Shown here: positions 30,975-41,889 of the stretch, piece after piece
Layout: the number at the start of each line of letters is the position of its first letter
Position numbering within the stretch: the stretch's first letter is position 1
Origin: Heterohyrax brucei
Taxonomy: Eukaryota > Chordata > Mammalia > Hyracoidea > Procaviidae
Assembly: GCA_028571685.1 (NCBI GenBank)
Contig: CM053143.1
Location: 142,448,829 to 142,512,828 of the forward strand
Direction of reading: 5' to 3'
Length of the DNA: 64,000 nucleotides
Notes under the pieces: generated by a model
Database searches by the model: none
What the model was told of the DNA's origin: nothing
What the model saw: only the letters and a program-made list of their open reading frames with translations
Made by a program: the position numbers and the translations under genes

Positions 30975-31035
30975 CTTACTATGGGGTTGCTATGAGTCAG
31001 AATTGACTTGATAGCAGTGCATTTTGGTTTGAACT
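30975..31035 (+). repeat. AfroSINE 3' tail fragment
   Basis: ATGGGGTTGCTATGAGTCAG, AATTGACTTGATAGCAG and a T-rich GGTTTG end. About 60 bp, without head. Confidence 0.65.
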
Positions 31036-31242
31036 TGACTGTACTGAGCCAGGGAGCAGATACTCTCTCAGCATAGAGGAAAGCTTTCATCTAGAGCCAG
31101 CACCCTGAATTTGGACTTCTAGCCTCCTAAATTGGTAGAAAAGAAATTTATTTGTTAAAGCCATCCACTTGTAGTATTTCTCTCACGGCAACACTGGATC
31201 ACTAAGACAATATTTGGTACTGGGAGTAGAGTACTAGTCTAA

Positions 31243-31405
31243 TCCACCAAACCCCCTGCCATCAAGTTGATTCTGACTCATAGCGACCCTGCCGTGCAGG
31301 GTTTAACTGCTCCATAGAGTTTTTGAGGAGTGCCTAGTGGATTTGAACTGCCAGCGTTTTGGTTAGCAGACATAGCACTTAACCCATTATGCCACCAGGG
31401 TTTCC
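31243..31405 (-). repeat. AfroSINE inserted in the MaLR internal region
   Basis: Antisense, complete from CCACCAAACCCCCTGCCATC to CCACCAGGGTTTCC. A perfect 10-bp duplication ACTAGTCTAA lies at 31233-31242 and 31406-31415. Little diverged, so younger than its host. Confidence 0.92.
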
Positions 31406-33302
31406 ACTAGTCTAACAGATACTTGAAATATAGAAGCGGTTTTGAAATTGGGTAATGGGTGGAGGCTGGAAGAGTTTTAAGGTACCTAATCATAAAAGCT
31501 TAAACTGCTTTCAAGAATCTATTGGTAGAATTAGAGATGTCAAAGGCAGTTCTGGTGAGGGCTCAGAAGGAAGCGAGGAGAGATATAGAGAGAGTCACTG
31601 TTGTATTAGAGAGTATATATGGCACCAGGAACAGAATGTTGTTAGAAATGTGGCCGTTAAATATGCTTGTAGTGAGGCTTTAAAAGGCAAAGATGAACAT
31701 GTGATTGGACAATGGAGGAAGGGTGATGCTTTTTATGTAGTGGCAAAGAACTTGTTTGAATGATATTCAGGTGTTTGATAGAAGATAGAAGTTGTAGTCA
31801 TGAACTTTTGAATATCTGTCTAGGAGACTTCTAAGGAGGATTTTAACGAGTCTGCATAATTACTTCTTGCTGCTTGTAGTGAAATGTGGAAGGGAAGAGT
31901 GCACTTAAAAATGAATTGTACAAAATGAAAACAAAACTTAAAGATGTGGAAAGTTCTCTTCTACAAACTAAGGACACGTATCCTAGAATTTTCACCGAGG
32001 AAGTAGCTATATAGTTGTTTGTTAAAGAGATTAAGTCTGTGACTGATGACTTTTAACTGCCGTGTTAGAAAACTCATTAGCTTAGACTGAAGGTGGCCAA
32101 GAAAGAATGGAAAGAATGAAAGGAAAGAGCAATGTGCGTCTGTTGTAGTTCTATAGCCAAGAAAAGAACCATCCCTGGTGTACTTCAGAGATCAGCAAAA
32201 CTGTTGGAAGGAGCACCGAAAGCAGGGCTGCTTGATTTCCAAGGGTGGAGCTATGACCTGCTGGGCTTCGAAGGGTGGGGCCATGACACCACACATCACC
32301 AACTCAGTTCTGGAGTGTGGGGCTGTCATTCATGAATGCCAGGGCCATGGGGCTGCCATCCAAAGCTGAGGAGGCATCCCAGAGGGCAGAACTCAGCCTG
32401 TTAGAGGCCAGGGACTGGAGTTGCCACTCAGATGGACTGGGAAAATGAGTTGCCCGAAGCTAAGGGAGCAGATTGTTTTCCTCCCAGTGGGCCTGGAAGG
32501 CAGAATATAATCCCAGGGCTAGGGGGCCTTGACCCAGAATCCAAAGGGTCTGATCAGCACCCAGAGTTGGAGGGCACTGCCATTGCCTGGATCACCTCAG
32601 AGAAGAGAGGATTAGTTGCAAGCCTTGAGAGCTAATGTGATTTATTCTGCAGAGTTTGGGGCTTGCTTGATGCTGTTGTCCTTTTTTCTCCAGTTACTCT
32701 CATTGATGTTTACCGTGTGCCTCTTTTACCACTGTACCTGCGATGATGATAGCTTGTATTCTAGATTTCACAGGTATACAGATAAAGAGGAATTTTGTGC
32801 CAGGATGAAGTATGCCTGAAGTCTCAGCCTTGTTTGATTTCGATTATTCAGAAGATGAGCTTTTAGACTTGATTTAAGATTTTGGGGATGATGTGATTAG
32901 GGTCATTGTGTTTTATATGTGGTAAGAACATGAATTTTGGGAGGCCAAAGGGTAGAGTGTTATGGATCGAATTATGTCTTCCATAAATACATGCTATAAA
33001 TCCTAAACTCTAGGCTTGTGGTTAGAATCCCATCTGGGAAAGAGTTGTATGTATTATGCTAATGAGACAGAATTAGTATAGCATGTATCTTGAGTCAATC
33101 TCCTTTGAGATATAGAAGAAAATAAGTAAACAGATTAAGGAAGCAGAGAGATAAGGAATGAGAGATGCCAAGTCACATGAAGGTAACATAAGAGCAGAAG
33201 CTCAAAGAGTCAAGGACCATCCTCCAGAGCCAACAAAGAAAGCCTTCCCCTAGTGTTGTTGCCCTAAATTCAGACTTCTAGCCTCCTTTAAAAATCAGGA
33301 AA

Positions 33303-34196
33303 GGTATGTGTCAAGGTGGTATCCTTTTACCATACTTGTGCAGTCTGCATACTGAGCAAATAATCCAAGAAGCTAGACTATGTGAAAAAGAATGGAGCCA
33401 TCAGGATTGGAGAAAGACTGTGTTACACAGGTGACAGAGCCTTGCTTGCTGAAAGTGAAGAGGTCCTGAAGCACATACTGATATGATCACAGACTACACC
33501 CTTCCATATGAATTACCCCTCAACATAAAGAAAATAAAAATCCTTACAACTGGACCCATAAGCAACTCCATAATAAGTGAAGAAAACATTAAAGTTGTCA
33601 AAGATTTCATTTTACTGGAATTCGCAATCACCACCCATGGAGGCAGCATTAAGAAATCAAACATGTATTGTATTGGGCAAATCTCCTGCAAAATGCCTCT
33701 TAAAAGTGTTGAAAAGCAAGATGTCACCTTGAGGACTAGGGTATACCTGACCTAAGCCATGATATTTTCAGTAACCTGATGTGCATGTGAAAGCTGGACA
33801 GTGAATAGGATGACTGAAGAAGAATTAGCACCTTTGAATAAATTATGGTGTTGGTGAAGAATATTGAATGCACAACGGATGGCCAGAAAAACAAACAAAT
33901 CTGTCTTGGAAGATGTATAGCCAGAATGCTCTTTGGAAGGGAGGATGGTGAGACGTCTCTACTTCTGTCATGTTATCAGGAGGGGCCAATCCCTGGAGAA
34001 TGACATTGTGCTTGGTAAAGTAGAGGGTCAGTGAAAAAGAGGAAGATCCTCACTGAGATGGATTGGCGTAGTGGCTGCAACGATGGGCTCAAACATAGCA
34101 ATGACTGTGATGACGTGGGCCTGGGCAGTGTTACATTCATTCTACTGTACATAGGTCACTGTGAGTCAGAACTGTGTCAATGGCATTTACCAACAG
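33303..34196 (+). mobile_element. RTE LINE, 3' third, inserted in the 3' LTR
   Basis: It begins at AGGTATGTGTCAAGGTGGTA, within the RT domain, and runs through CTTGCTTGCTGAAAGTGAAG, the thumb region, GGAGGGGCCAATCCCTGGAG and a worn 3' end (GTCACTGTGAGTCAGAAC). Target duplications of about 20 bp flank it: CTCCTTTAAAAATC... at 33283-33302 and CTTCCTAAATTAC... at 34197-34216. The RT active-site region has lost its YADD, so it is inactive. Confidence 0.88.
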
Positions 34197-34289
34197 CTTC
34201 CTAAATTACAAGGAAATAAATTGACGTTTGTTAAAGCCACCCATTTGTGGTATTTCTGTTAAAGCAGCATTAGATAACTAAGACAAGGG

Positions 34290-35935
34290 TGATTGAATTT
34301 AGTCTTTGTAATTTCACTTTCTTACCCAACTTTTAAATTTGGTAAGGCAAATTTATTCTTCTTGGTGAAATCTTAAGATAAGTCATATTTCAATTACAGC
34401 TAATTGTCCATTTTTGTCAGGTTTCTAGCTCTTGTTCTTAGGTCCAGAATCAATGTAAAAACATTTTAAAATAATAACTGCATTTTTAATTTGAGAGCTT
34501 TATCTCATATGACTCCATATAGCAATTTACTCTTTTAAAATATAAAAGAATCCAAATTTGCATGAATTCTCTGTTCATTTGTCTTTAGTTTTGTCAGTTT
34601 TTACATCTGTCAAGTGGAACATACAACAGAAATTGTAGGTTGTTAGGTTAAAATGAAGTACACATAGTAAGCACTCAGTAAATTGTAGTTATTATTATTA
34701 TTGGATAATTAAATTGGATTTATAAGGCACTGTGTCGTAGGGTGAATGAATCAATTCTGAAGTCTGATCTCTTACATTTGCAATTTATTGTCTGAGCCAG
34801 GAACATAACAAAGTGTTTGTAGGGTATGGTGTGGTGGGGGTTAGTGACTTTTGTGTGAAGTCCTTTCAGAGCTATTGAATATTCTGAAATATGAAGGATT
34901 AAGCTTTATGGCATGTTCTGTGTGGTCATCCATAGTGACCTAACTGATGAGGAGTGTTGTTTTGCTTCTAACTCTGAAATGTGTCATTTTCCATACAGAA
35001 ATTGTTGATCTGCATAAATTGCATCTTACCCTTCAAACATTTCTAGACTGAAAGGAACTGTTAGTCAGGGTAAACCTTACCCAACACAATCCATCCTTTG
35101 AAAAACACGGGGAGGAGGCAATAGCAAGACAACCATTTTTGGGATAAAGCCAGGGAGTTAATTGTTGGGTAACTAAAAGGGTATATGATAGCACCCAACT
35201 TTGGAGCCTATCACATTGGGAAGTGTTGGCTTTAAGGATTAGAACAAAAGAGTCATGTTTATTAATATGTTACTTAAATGAGTGTTTTATCCATAGATGT
35301 TTTAACAATAGCTCTCTAGGTTCTCAAAGGCAAGCAGGGGATGTTCATGAAGTTCCAGATAGTTCCTGCTATTACCGTGAATTAGTTTCTAGTAATAGAG
35401 GCTATGAACACCACTTACCAGGGCAGCCCTTTCTGGCTGCCTTGTCCTCTTCAGTTAATGCCTATTTCCCTTGCACCTTATTGGTTGTAGGTTGACATAT
35501 TTAGATAACTTCTCTGAAACACACTGTTACGTGTCCGTCTGCCAGCTGGTCTATAAACTCCTTGATGTTATATCTACTTGAGTGGCCCGTAGTACAGAAT
35601 CCAGGAGCCCAGGGTTCACTCAGTAAATGTTAAATGAGTGTCTCCCTGTTTTCTGCGGATACTACTCAACATTAACTGGCCAATTATGTTTGTCTAACTT
35701 TAACAATTTTTAAATTAAAAGCTTTTTTGTTGTGGTTCCTATCCTGCGCTACGTGCATGTGCTGATGCATGTTCTTTATTTGCTTTATTACTTTCAAGGA
35801 TCAATTCAACTCCTTTTCAGTGAAGCTTTGTGAGATTCATGTAATCATACGTAGTGGTAATTAAAATTTAGAAATCCCAGGAAAGATTAGAAGTGTAAAG
35901 CCAAGTATGCTATAGATGAATGTTACACTATACCG
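34290..35935. other. No feature recognised; one frame noted
   Basis: Mostly AT-rich. A plus-strand frame of 90 codons (35223-35495) has a Ser/Leu-rich look but no convincing acceptor and donor pair. A possible L2 trace (CACTCAGTAAATGTTAAATG) lies near 35617. Confidence 0.4.
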
Positions 35936-35942
35936 TGGAGCT

Positions 35943-36094
35943 CTGGTGGTACACTTGTTAAGAGCTCAGCTGCTTACCAAGAGGTTGGCAGTTTGAATCT
36001 CCTAGCCTTTCCTTGGGAACCCCATAGGGGAGTTCTGTTTGGTCCTATAGAGTTGTTATGAGTCTGAATCAACTCCACAGCAGTGAGTTTTATA
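35943..36094 (+). repeat. AfroSINE
   Basis: TCTGGTGGTACACTTGTTAA, GAGGTTGGCAGTTTGAATC, GGGAACCCCATAGGGGAG and GTTGTTATGAGTCTGAATC. It ends at CAGCAGTGAGTTTTATAC, beside a pentanucleotide-like repeat that may have grown from its target duplication (ACTATAC on both sides). Confidence 0.85.
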
Positions 36095-36140
36095 CTATAC
36101 TGTACTATACTGTGCTATGCTGTAGTATGCTGTTCTGTAC
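36095..36140 (+). repeat. (ACTGTACTAT)-type tandem repeat
   Basis: ACTATACTGTACTATACTGT, then CTATGCTGTAGTATGCTG: 10-bp units with point changes, immediately 3' of the SINE. Confidence 0.75.
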
Positions 36141-36149
36141 ATGTATACT

Positions 36150-36985
36150 GGGTTGTTGTATGCAATTATTGTAAGTACATTTATATAAAATATATTTTTC
36201 GCTGTGTTGGAAAGCATTTGGGAACTACATTTTTAATCTGTCCACACCACCCTGGCTTTAAACCAGGAATGCAGTCATGGAAGGGTGCTTCATTCCCAGG
36301 TATTGTTACATATTCATTTTGCTATTTTCTAGCTGTCTTGCTGTCATGACCTGACTCAAAGGTAAAGTGATTTCTCCATAGAAATTAGGTGCTATTTTCT
36401 AGGTATCCATCTTAGTAACGAAAGATATGTGACAAAGTAGTTTGTTCATTATGTTGGTGTTTGCTTGCATGACCCTGGGTACAAATAAAACACTGTGGTG
36501 GCTCTAACTGTTAATCTGCAAGTCTTGTTTATGATGTGCCTAACTTGGTACTAAGATGCAATTTAAGTACCAAGAGAATTTGGATTACTTAGTACTAATA
36601 CGTAATAAAACTACTTATCAAATATTCATGTGGGCCCATACAGAGGCATCACTGTATTCTTGTAATGCACAATATAAACACTAATATTGTTTTGGGGAAT
36701 AAGCATGGTGATGCTGGAGCCCTGGTTTGGAAAAATGCATTGTCGTATGTTTTCATTTGTGGGAATTACTGGCAAGTATAACTGAGAGATTTGCAATACT
36801 TTAGTTGTTTTCTTCACTTTTGGATTTGGCTTGAATATTTTTGGTCTTGTTAATTTTCTTACAGCCACTGAATTCTATTGTTTTGTAAGATCTGTGGTCG
36901 ATGCTGCCCCATAATTGTATTTTATAAGAGTTATTTTAATAATTATATCTTCTTTTAAAGATCTTTTTAAGAACCAATTCCCCTT
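36150..36985. other. No feature recognised
   Basis: No gene or repeat identified. Confidence 0.45.
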
Positions 36986-36986
36986 G

Positions 36987-37138
36987 GAGTCATGGTAGGG
37001 CAGTGGTTAAAAGCTATGGCGGCTAACCGAAAGATCAGTAGGTTGAATCTACCAGCTACTCTTTGCAAACACTATGGGGCAGTTCTGCTGTCTCTTACAG
37101 AGTTGCTATGAGTTGGAATCAATTAAATGGCAACTGTT
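36987..37138 (+). repeat. AfroSINE, short form
   Basis: TTGGAGTCATGGTAGGGCAG, GCTATGGCGGCTAACCG, CACTATGGGGCAGTTCTGC and AGTTGCTATGAGTTGGAATC. Moderately diverged. Confidence 0.85.
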
Positions 37139-37144
37139 GTTTTT

Positions 37145-37670
37145 TGTTGTTATTGTTTAAAAATATCTTTAAGCAAGGAGGATAGCAGAATGAATATTCA
37201 TGTTCCCCTCCTTCAGCTTCAGGATATATTGGTTCACTGTTACCCCTTTGCCCTCTTTCTCTCCCCGCTTCTTAGTTATTTTAATGCAGTTCATCTGTTA
37301 TAATATTTCATCTATGAATATTGCTGTATGTATTTTTTAAAAGCAAAGATTCCCAGTTTTAGACGTAAAAAGGATTTTAAGAACCTTATTTTTGAGAAAT
37401 GTATGTAAGTTCTGAACATTCAGCATTGTGTATGGGAAGTTAGAGGGATATGAAGGAAAAGTGAGATCCTTTAAGTGGGTGAAATGAAACAAACAAAACA
37501 CTTGAGAAGTAGTTGTACCAAAAAACAAGAGACGACCAGTCACTGCTGGTGCAGATGTAGAATGCTACAGTCACTATGAAAAATAGTTTGGCAGTCCCTC
37601 AAAATGTGTAAGGTATGAAGACCACCAGTTAAGTTTGTGAACTCATCCTAGAAAAAGTGCTGCATATCTC
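37145..37670. other. No confident feature
   Basis: TGGTGCAGATGTAGAATGC and ATGAAAAATAGTTTGGCAG near 37545-37600 resemble an L1 ORF2 end that is common in mammals, but too short to place. Confidence 0.35.
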
Positions 37671-37674
37671 ATTG

Positions 37675-38117
37675 TTGAATATTACCACATTCACCGTTGA
37701 AATACTCCACTTAGGAAGCTATGCACTGACACCAGCATCTAGCCCACCCTTTGAAGCAGTTTTGGAACTGTGTTTCTGGAATGGCCATCAGCACTGTTGC
37801 CATTGTACCCTTAATGTTCTGAAAGTCTTCCTTTCAATGTTTCCCTTATCATCTGGTAAAGAAAAAAGTCACTGGGGCCACATCAAGTATGTAGGGAGGG
37901 TGTTCCAATACAGTTATTTGTTTATTGCCTAAAAACTTCCTCACAGACAACTACACAATTAATTTTGTGAACTTGCCATTGTGCCACTGTGCTACTGTGC
38001 TCAGTGGCCGTTCCAGAAAGAGTTCCAAAATTGCTTTGAAGGGTGAACTAAGCACTGGCATTGGTGCTTACCTTCACAAGGGGAGTACTTCAGAGGTGAC
38101 TGTAGTGACATCCAACA
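37675..38117. mobile_element. Two Tc1/mariner transposase fragments in inverted orientation
   Basis: The left part (37675 to about 37950) is antisense to a mariner transposase. It covers the region around the third catalytic residue (HPPY, then an AP-x-x-F segment) near 37890-37910 and the C-terminus. A base loss shifts the frame where the final catalytic Asp would be. The right part (38005-38117) is in the sense direction and covers the same C-terminal end. The arms 37675-37787 and 38005-38117 match, both starting from TGGCC[A/G]TTCCAGAAA. Both copies are full of stops. Fossil DNA transposons. Confidence 0.65.
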
Positions 38118-38480
38118 GTGAGGTATTTAGCACTTAGAGCACTTAGGTTCACAGACTTCGTTGTCAGACCTCGCATGATATTAATGTTATTTTTTTGGAT
38201 AATATTTGTATTCTGTTGGATCACCTGTCTTTGGAATGAGCACACATAAGGATTTCTTTCAGTCAGTTGTCAGGTAGGTGTCTTCCAAATTTCTTGGCAT
38301 AGACAAGTGAACACTTCCAGTACTGCATTTGTTTGCTGAGGTACCTCATTTGGTATTCCCTCAATTTCTGGAAGCTTGTTTTTTGTGAGTGCCTTCTGTG
38401 TAACTTGGCCTTTCTCCATTAATACCATCAACTCTTGATCATGTACTACATCCTGAAATGTTTGAACATTGACCAATTCT

Positions 38481-38925
38481 TTTTTTTCCCACCGAATATT
38501 TTATTGTGCCTTAAGTGACAGTTTACAATCCAAGTCAATTTGCCATTATAAAACCCCGCACCCACACTGCTCTGTAGCTCTAGCTGCTGTCCCCACCCTG
38601 TGACAGCAGTTCCTGTAATCATTCAAGCAATTCCTGTCGCCCTTTACTCTCTCATCTCACCTCTGGACAGGAGTTGCTCCGACAGCCTCATGTATGTATT
38701 TGAGCCAAGAGGCCCATTCTTTGCCAGCATCCCTGTGTGTCTAATAGTCCAAGTCCAGTCTGTCTGAAGAGTTGCTTTTGGTACTGTTTTAAGCTCTAGA
38801 TTAACAGAATCTGGGGGCCAGGTCCTCAGGGGACCTTCTGGTCTGACAGACTGTCAGGTGTGGTCTTTCAGTAGAATCTCAGTTCTGCACACCCATTTTT
38901 CTCCTGCTACATCAGAGAATTTAAA
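38481..38925 (-). mobile_element. L1 3' end inserted in the RTE
   Basis: T-rich start, then GCCTTAAGTGACAGTTTAC, CTAGCTGCTGTCCCCACCC, GGACAGGAGTTGCTCCGAC and GGGGACCTTCTGGTCTGAC. ACCAATTCT at 38472-38480 recurs as ACCAATTCC at 38926-38934, with T-rich continuation, giving a target duplication of about 12 bp. RTE sequence resumes exactly after it. Confidence 0.88.
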
Positions 38926-40469
38926 ACCAATTCCTTTTGTTACAGTGACTCTGTGTTCCGTCTGTCTTGATACTTTCTGCATTGTTCATTATTTTCTCCA
39001 TAGAATCCTTCAACATTGCAGCTTGTGGCTTGAATGTTTTCTTTAGTTCTTTCAGCTTGAAAAACGCTGAATATTGTCTTCTCTTTCTGTTTTCTGTCTC
39101 CAGCTTTTGCGTATGTCATTATACTTTGTCTTTTCAAGCCGCCCTCTGAAATCTTGTGTCCAGCTCTTTTACTTCATCATTTCTTCCCTTTACTGTAGGT
39201 TCTGTGTTCAGGAGTGAATGTCAGAGTTATGTCTGAAATCTGTTTTGGTCTTGTCTTCCTTGTCTGTTTTAATAATCTCTTGCTTTTGTCATGTTGGGTG
39301 TGCTTGATACCATTCCATAATTTGTATAGTCTTCAGTCGTTAGTTTCCAGTGTGTCAAATCTGTACTTTAGATGGTCTCTAAATTCAGATGGGATATTCT
39401 AAAGAGTAAATTTTGGCTGTCATGGACTTGCTTTAATTTTTTTTGTCTTGAGGTTGAGCTTGCATGAGAGTCATGATGGTCTGTTCCATGATAGGCCCAT
39501 GGCCTTATTCTGACTGATGATACAGAGATTTTTCTGTTGTCTTTTTCCACAGATGTAGTCTGTTTGATTCCTGTGTATTCCGCCTGGTGAGGTTCGTGTT
39601 TGTAGTTGGCGTTTCTGTTGTGAGAAAAGTATTTCCAATGAATAAGTAAATCATTGATCTTGCCAAATTCTATCTGGAAACTGATGTTGTTTCTGTCACC
39701 AGGACCATATTTTCAACTACTGATTCTTCTTTGTTTCCAAATTTTGCATTCAGTGCGTCTTGACTGCATGCTTTGATCAATACCAGACCACAGAAATTGG
39801 TAAAAATCTTCATTTTTTAATTCATCTTTGGCCTTAGTAGTTGGTGCCTAAATTTTGTAAAATCATATTAACTCTTCTTCCTCATCATCATATGGATATT
39901 ACCCTATCAATGACAGCATTGTATTTCGAGATGGATCCTGAAATGTTCTTTTTAATGATTAATGCAACACCATTCCTTTTTAATTAACATACTTGGCTTA
40001 ATATACCATGTGATTGCCTGATAACAAAATGGCCAGTGCCAGTCCATTTCAGCTCACTCATGCACAGGGTATTGATATGTATGCATTCCATTCCACTTTT
40101 TACATGTTTTAATTTTTCTAGATTCATATTTCATGCATTCATGCTCCCATTATTAATGGATGTTTGCAATTATTCCTTCTCATTTTAAGTAATGTCATAT
40201 CAGCACATGAAAGTCCTGAAAACCTGTGGGGTCTCTGTGAGTCAGAATCACCTTGATGACAGTGGCTTTCTATCCATGTCACTAAAGTCACTAAACTGCT
40301 TTGAGGAAATAGCGCTTCTCTAGTCATATTTGGAGTGCCTTCCAACCTGAGTGTCTTGTCTTCTGATACTATGTTAGACAGTGTTCCACTACTATTCGTA
40401 AGGTTTTACTGGCTAATTTTTTCAGAGGTAGGCTGTGAGTTCCTTTTTACTAGTCTTTCTTAGTTTGGA

Positions 40470-40514
40470 ACCCAAACCAAACCCAGTGCCGTCAAGTCGA
40501 TTCTGACTCATATC
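40470..40514 (-). mobile_element. Short AfroSINE tail insertion in the RTE 5' UTR
   Basis: About 45 bp: CCCAAACCAAACCCAGTGCC, GTCAAGTCGATTCTGACTC, ATATCAACCCCAGAG. It breaks the RTE reading between CTTAGTTTGGAA and GCTCTGCTGAAACC. Only the SINE tail was copied. No clear target duplication. Confidence 0.7.
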
Positions 40515-40715
40515 AACCCCAGAGTAGCTCTGCTGAAACCTATCTACTGGGGGGGGGGGGCATGCTGGTATTGGAAATATTGGTGTAGTAGTTTCCAGTG
40601 TCCCAGCAACACATATGATACCACAGCAGACAGATTGACAGATACTTGGAGGTGGTTATCTTAGATGTTAGAATTGTGGGTAATTTTTCTTTATTTTTTT
40701 TTTGGTCAGGAGGCT

Positions 40716-41232
40716 TGTCTTAGTTTTCTAGTGCAGCTGTTATAGAAAGACTACAAGTGAATGGCTTTAACAAAGAGAAATTTATTTCCTCAGAGTAAAG
40801 TAGGCTGAAAGTCCAAATTCAGGGCATCAGCTTCAGGCGAAGGCTTTCTCTTTCTGTCAGTTCTGGAGGAAGGTAACTGTCCTCAGTCTTCCCCTGGTGG
40901 AGGAGTTCCTCAGGTGCAGGGAGCTTGAGTCCAAAGGACATACTCTATTCCTGGCACTGCTTTCTTGGTGGTATGAGTTCTTCCACTCTCTCTTTGCTTT
41001 CCTTTCGTTTAGTCTCTTATAAGGTGAAAGTTGGTTCAGGCCACAGCCCAGGGAAATTCCCTTTACGTGGGATCAGGGATATGACCTGGGTTAGGCTGTA
41101 CAATCCCACTCTAATCCTCTTTAACATAAAATTACAATCTGAAAATTGAGGACAGCCATACGATACTGGGAATCATAGCCCAGCCAAATTGATACACACA
41201 TTTTTGGGGGGCACACAGTGCAGTCTATGACA
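40716..41232 (-). mobile_element. Solo LTR (ERVL-MaLR-like), complete
   Basis: On the plus strand it starts TGTCTTAGTTTTCTAGTGC and ends TGCAGTCTATGACA, so TG...CA is kept in both readings. A perfect 5-bp duplication AGGCT lies at 40711-40715 and 41233-41237. In sense direction (minus) it starts TGTCATAGACTGCACTGTG and ends ACTAAGACA, the same LTR ends as the element at 31062-34285, so the two are related. CTGTTATAGAAAGACTACAA and CCCAGGGAAATTCCCTTTA are internal landmarks. No coding content. Confidence 0.85.
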
Positions 41233-41298
41233 AGGCTGTACTTTGCAGTCTGTCAGGTTGATATAAAGATGAACTAATAAAAAATAATGTGTTGACTC

Positions 41299-41508
41299 TT
41301 TGTCCCTGGGAGGTATAAATAGTTATGTAGTTGGTTGGCTGCTAAATGAAGTGTTGGTGGTTTGCATCCACCCACAGGCACCTTGCAAGAAAGTCTTCAT
41401 GATCCACTTCCTAAATTTCAGTTATTGAAACTGTATGGAACAAAATTCTACTCTGTCATATGAGAGGTTGCCATCAGTTGGAGTCAACTTCACAGCAAGT
41501 GGTTATTG
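41299..41508 (+). repeat. AfroSINE, long form, diverged
   Basis: TCCCTGGGAGGTATAAATAG, GGCTGCTAAATGAAGTGTTG, GTCTTCATGATCCACTTCC and TGCCATCAGTTGGAGTCAAC. Confidence 0.75.
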
Positions 41509-41570
41509 GGCACTTACTATTTGTTAGGCATTATTTAAGCAGTTTTCACAACAGTGCAAAGATGATTATT

Positions 41571-41874
41571 GTTTTTTTAAAAAAAAAAACACAAAAACAT
41601 TTTATTGGACTTTAAGTGAAAGTTTACAATCCAAGTCAATTTGTCTTACAGAAACTTGCACACACTGCTATTAACTCTAGCTACTGTCCCCACCTTGTGA
41701 CAACACACTCCTCCTTTTCACACTGTATTTACCTGTCCATTCAATCAGCCCACGTCCCCCTCTGCCTCCTCATCTCACCTTTGGACAGGAGCTGCCCGGC
41801 TGACCTCATGTATGTGCTTAGGCCAAGAAGCACATTCTTCACCGGTATCATTTTATGTCTTACATTCTAGTCCC
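41571..41874 (-). mobile_element. L1 3' end with target duplication
   Basis: GACTTTAAGTGAAAGTTTAC, CAAGTCAATTTGTCTTACA, AGCTACTGTCCCCACCTTG and CCTTTGGACAGGAGCTGCC, antisense. AAAGATGATTATT (41558-41570) and AAAGATTATTATT (41875-41887) form a 13-bp duplication with one change. Confidence 0.85.
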
Positions 41875-41889
41875 AAAGATTATTATTCT

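Larger units (their letters stand above)
31062..34285 (+). mobile_element. ERVL-MaLR-like element: 5' LTR end, internal region, 3' LTR
   Basis: The 5' LTR is cut; only its 3' part remains, ending CACTGGATCACTAAGACA at 31209. Next is a TTGGTACTGGGAGTAGAGT segment resembling a tRNA-Leu primer-binding site, then about 1.7 kb of non-coding internal sequence typical of MaLRs. A purine-rich AAAGGGTAGAG lies just before the 3' LTR, which starts TGTTATGGATCGAATTATG at 32959 and ends TAGATAACTAAGACA at 34285. I saw no retroviral gene in readable form. An AfroSINE and an RTE are inserted in it. An old, inactive endogenous element. Confidence 0.75.
38165..40650 (-). mobile_element. RTE LINE, 5' half (endonuclease side), 3' half missing
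   Basis: Moving right on the plus strand: RT N-terminal region (CTTTCAGTCAGTTGTCAGG), linker, endonuclease (GATGATACAGAGATTTTTCT; GTTTCTGTCACCAGGACC), the ORF start region (GCATTCATGCTCCCATTATT) and the 5' UTR (CAGTGTTCCACTACTATTCG; CCCAGCAACACATATGATAC). The downstream RT core and the 3' terminus are absent. That is the opposite of normal 5' truncation, so a deletion removed them. An L1 end and a SINE tail lie inside. Confidence 0.85.

Noticed and set aside
35223-35495. A 90-codon plus-strand frame with protein-like composition
   Set aside because: No acceptor and donor combination keeps the frame, and the ATG context is poor. Kept only as a note in the region entry.
36095-36140. CRISPR-like or satellite array
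   Set aside because: Units of about 10 bp with no spacers; a small microsatellite beside a SINE.
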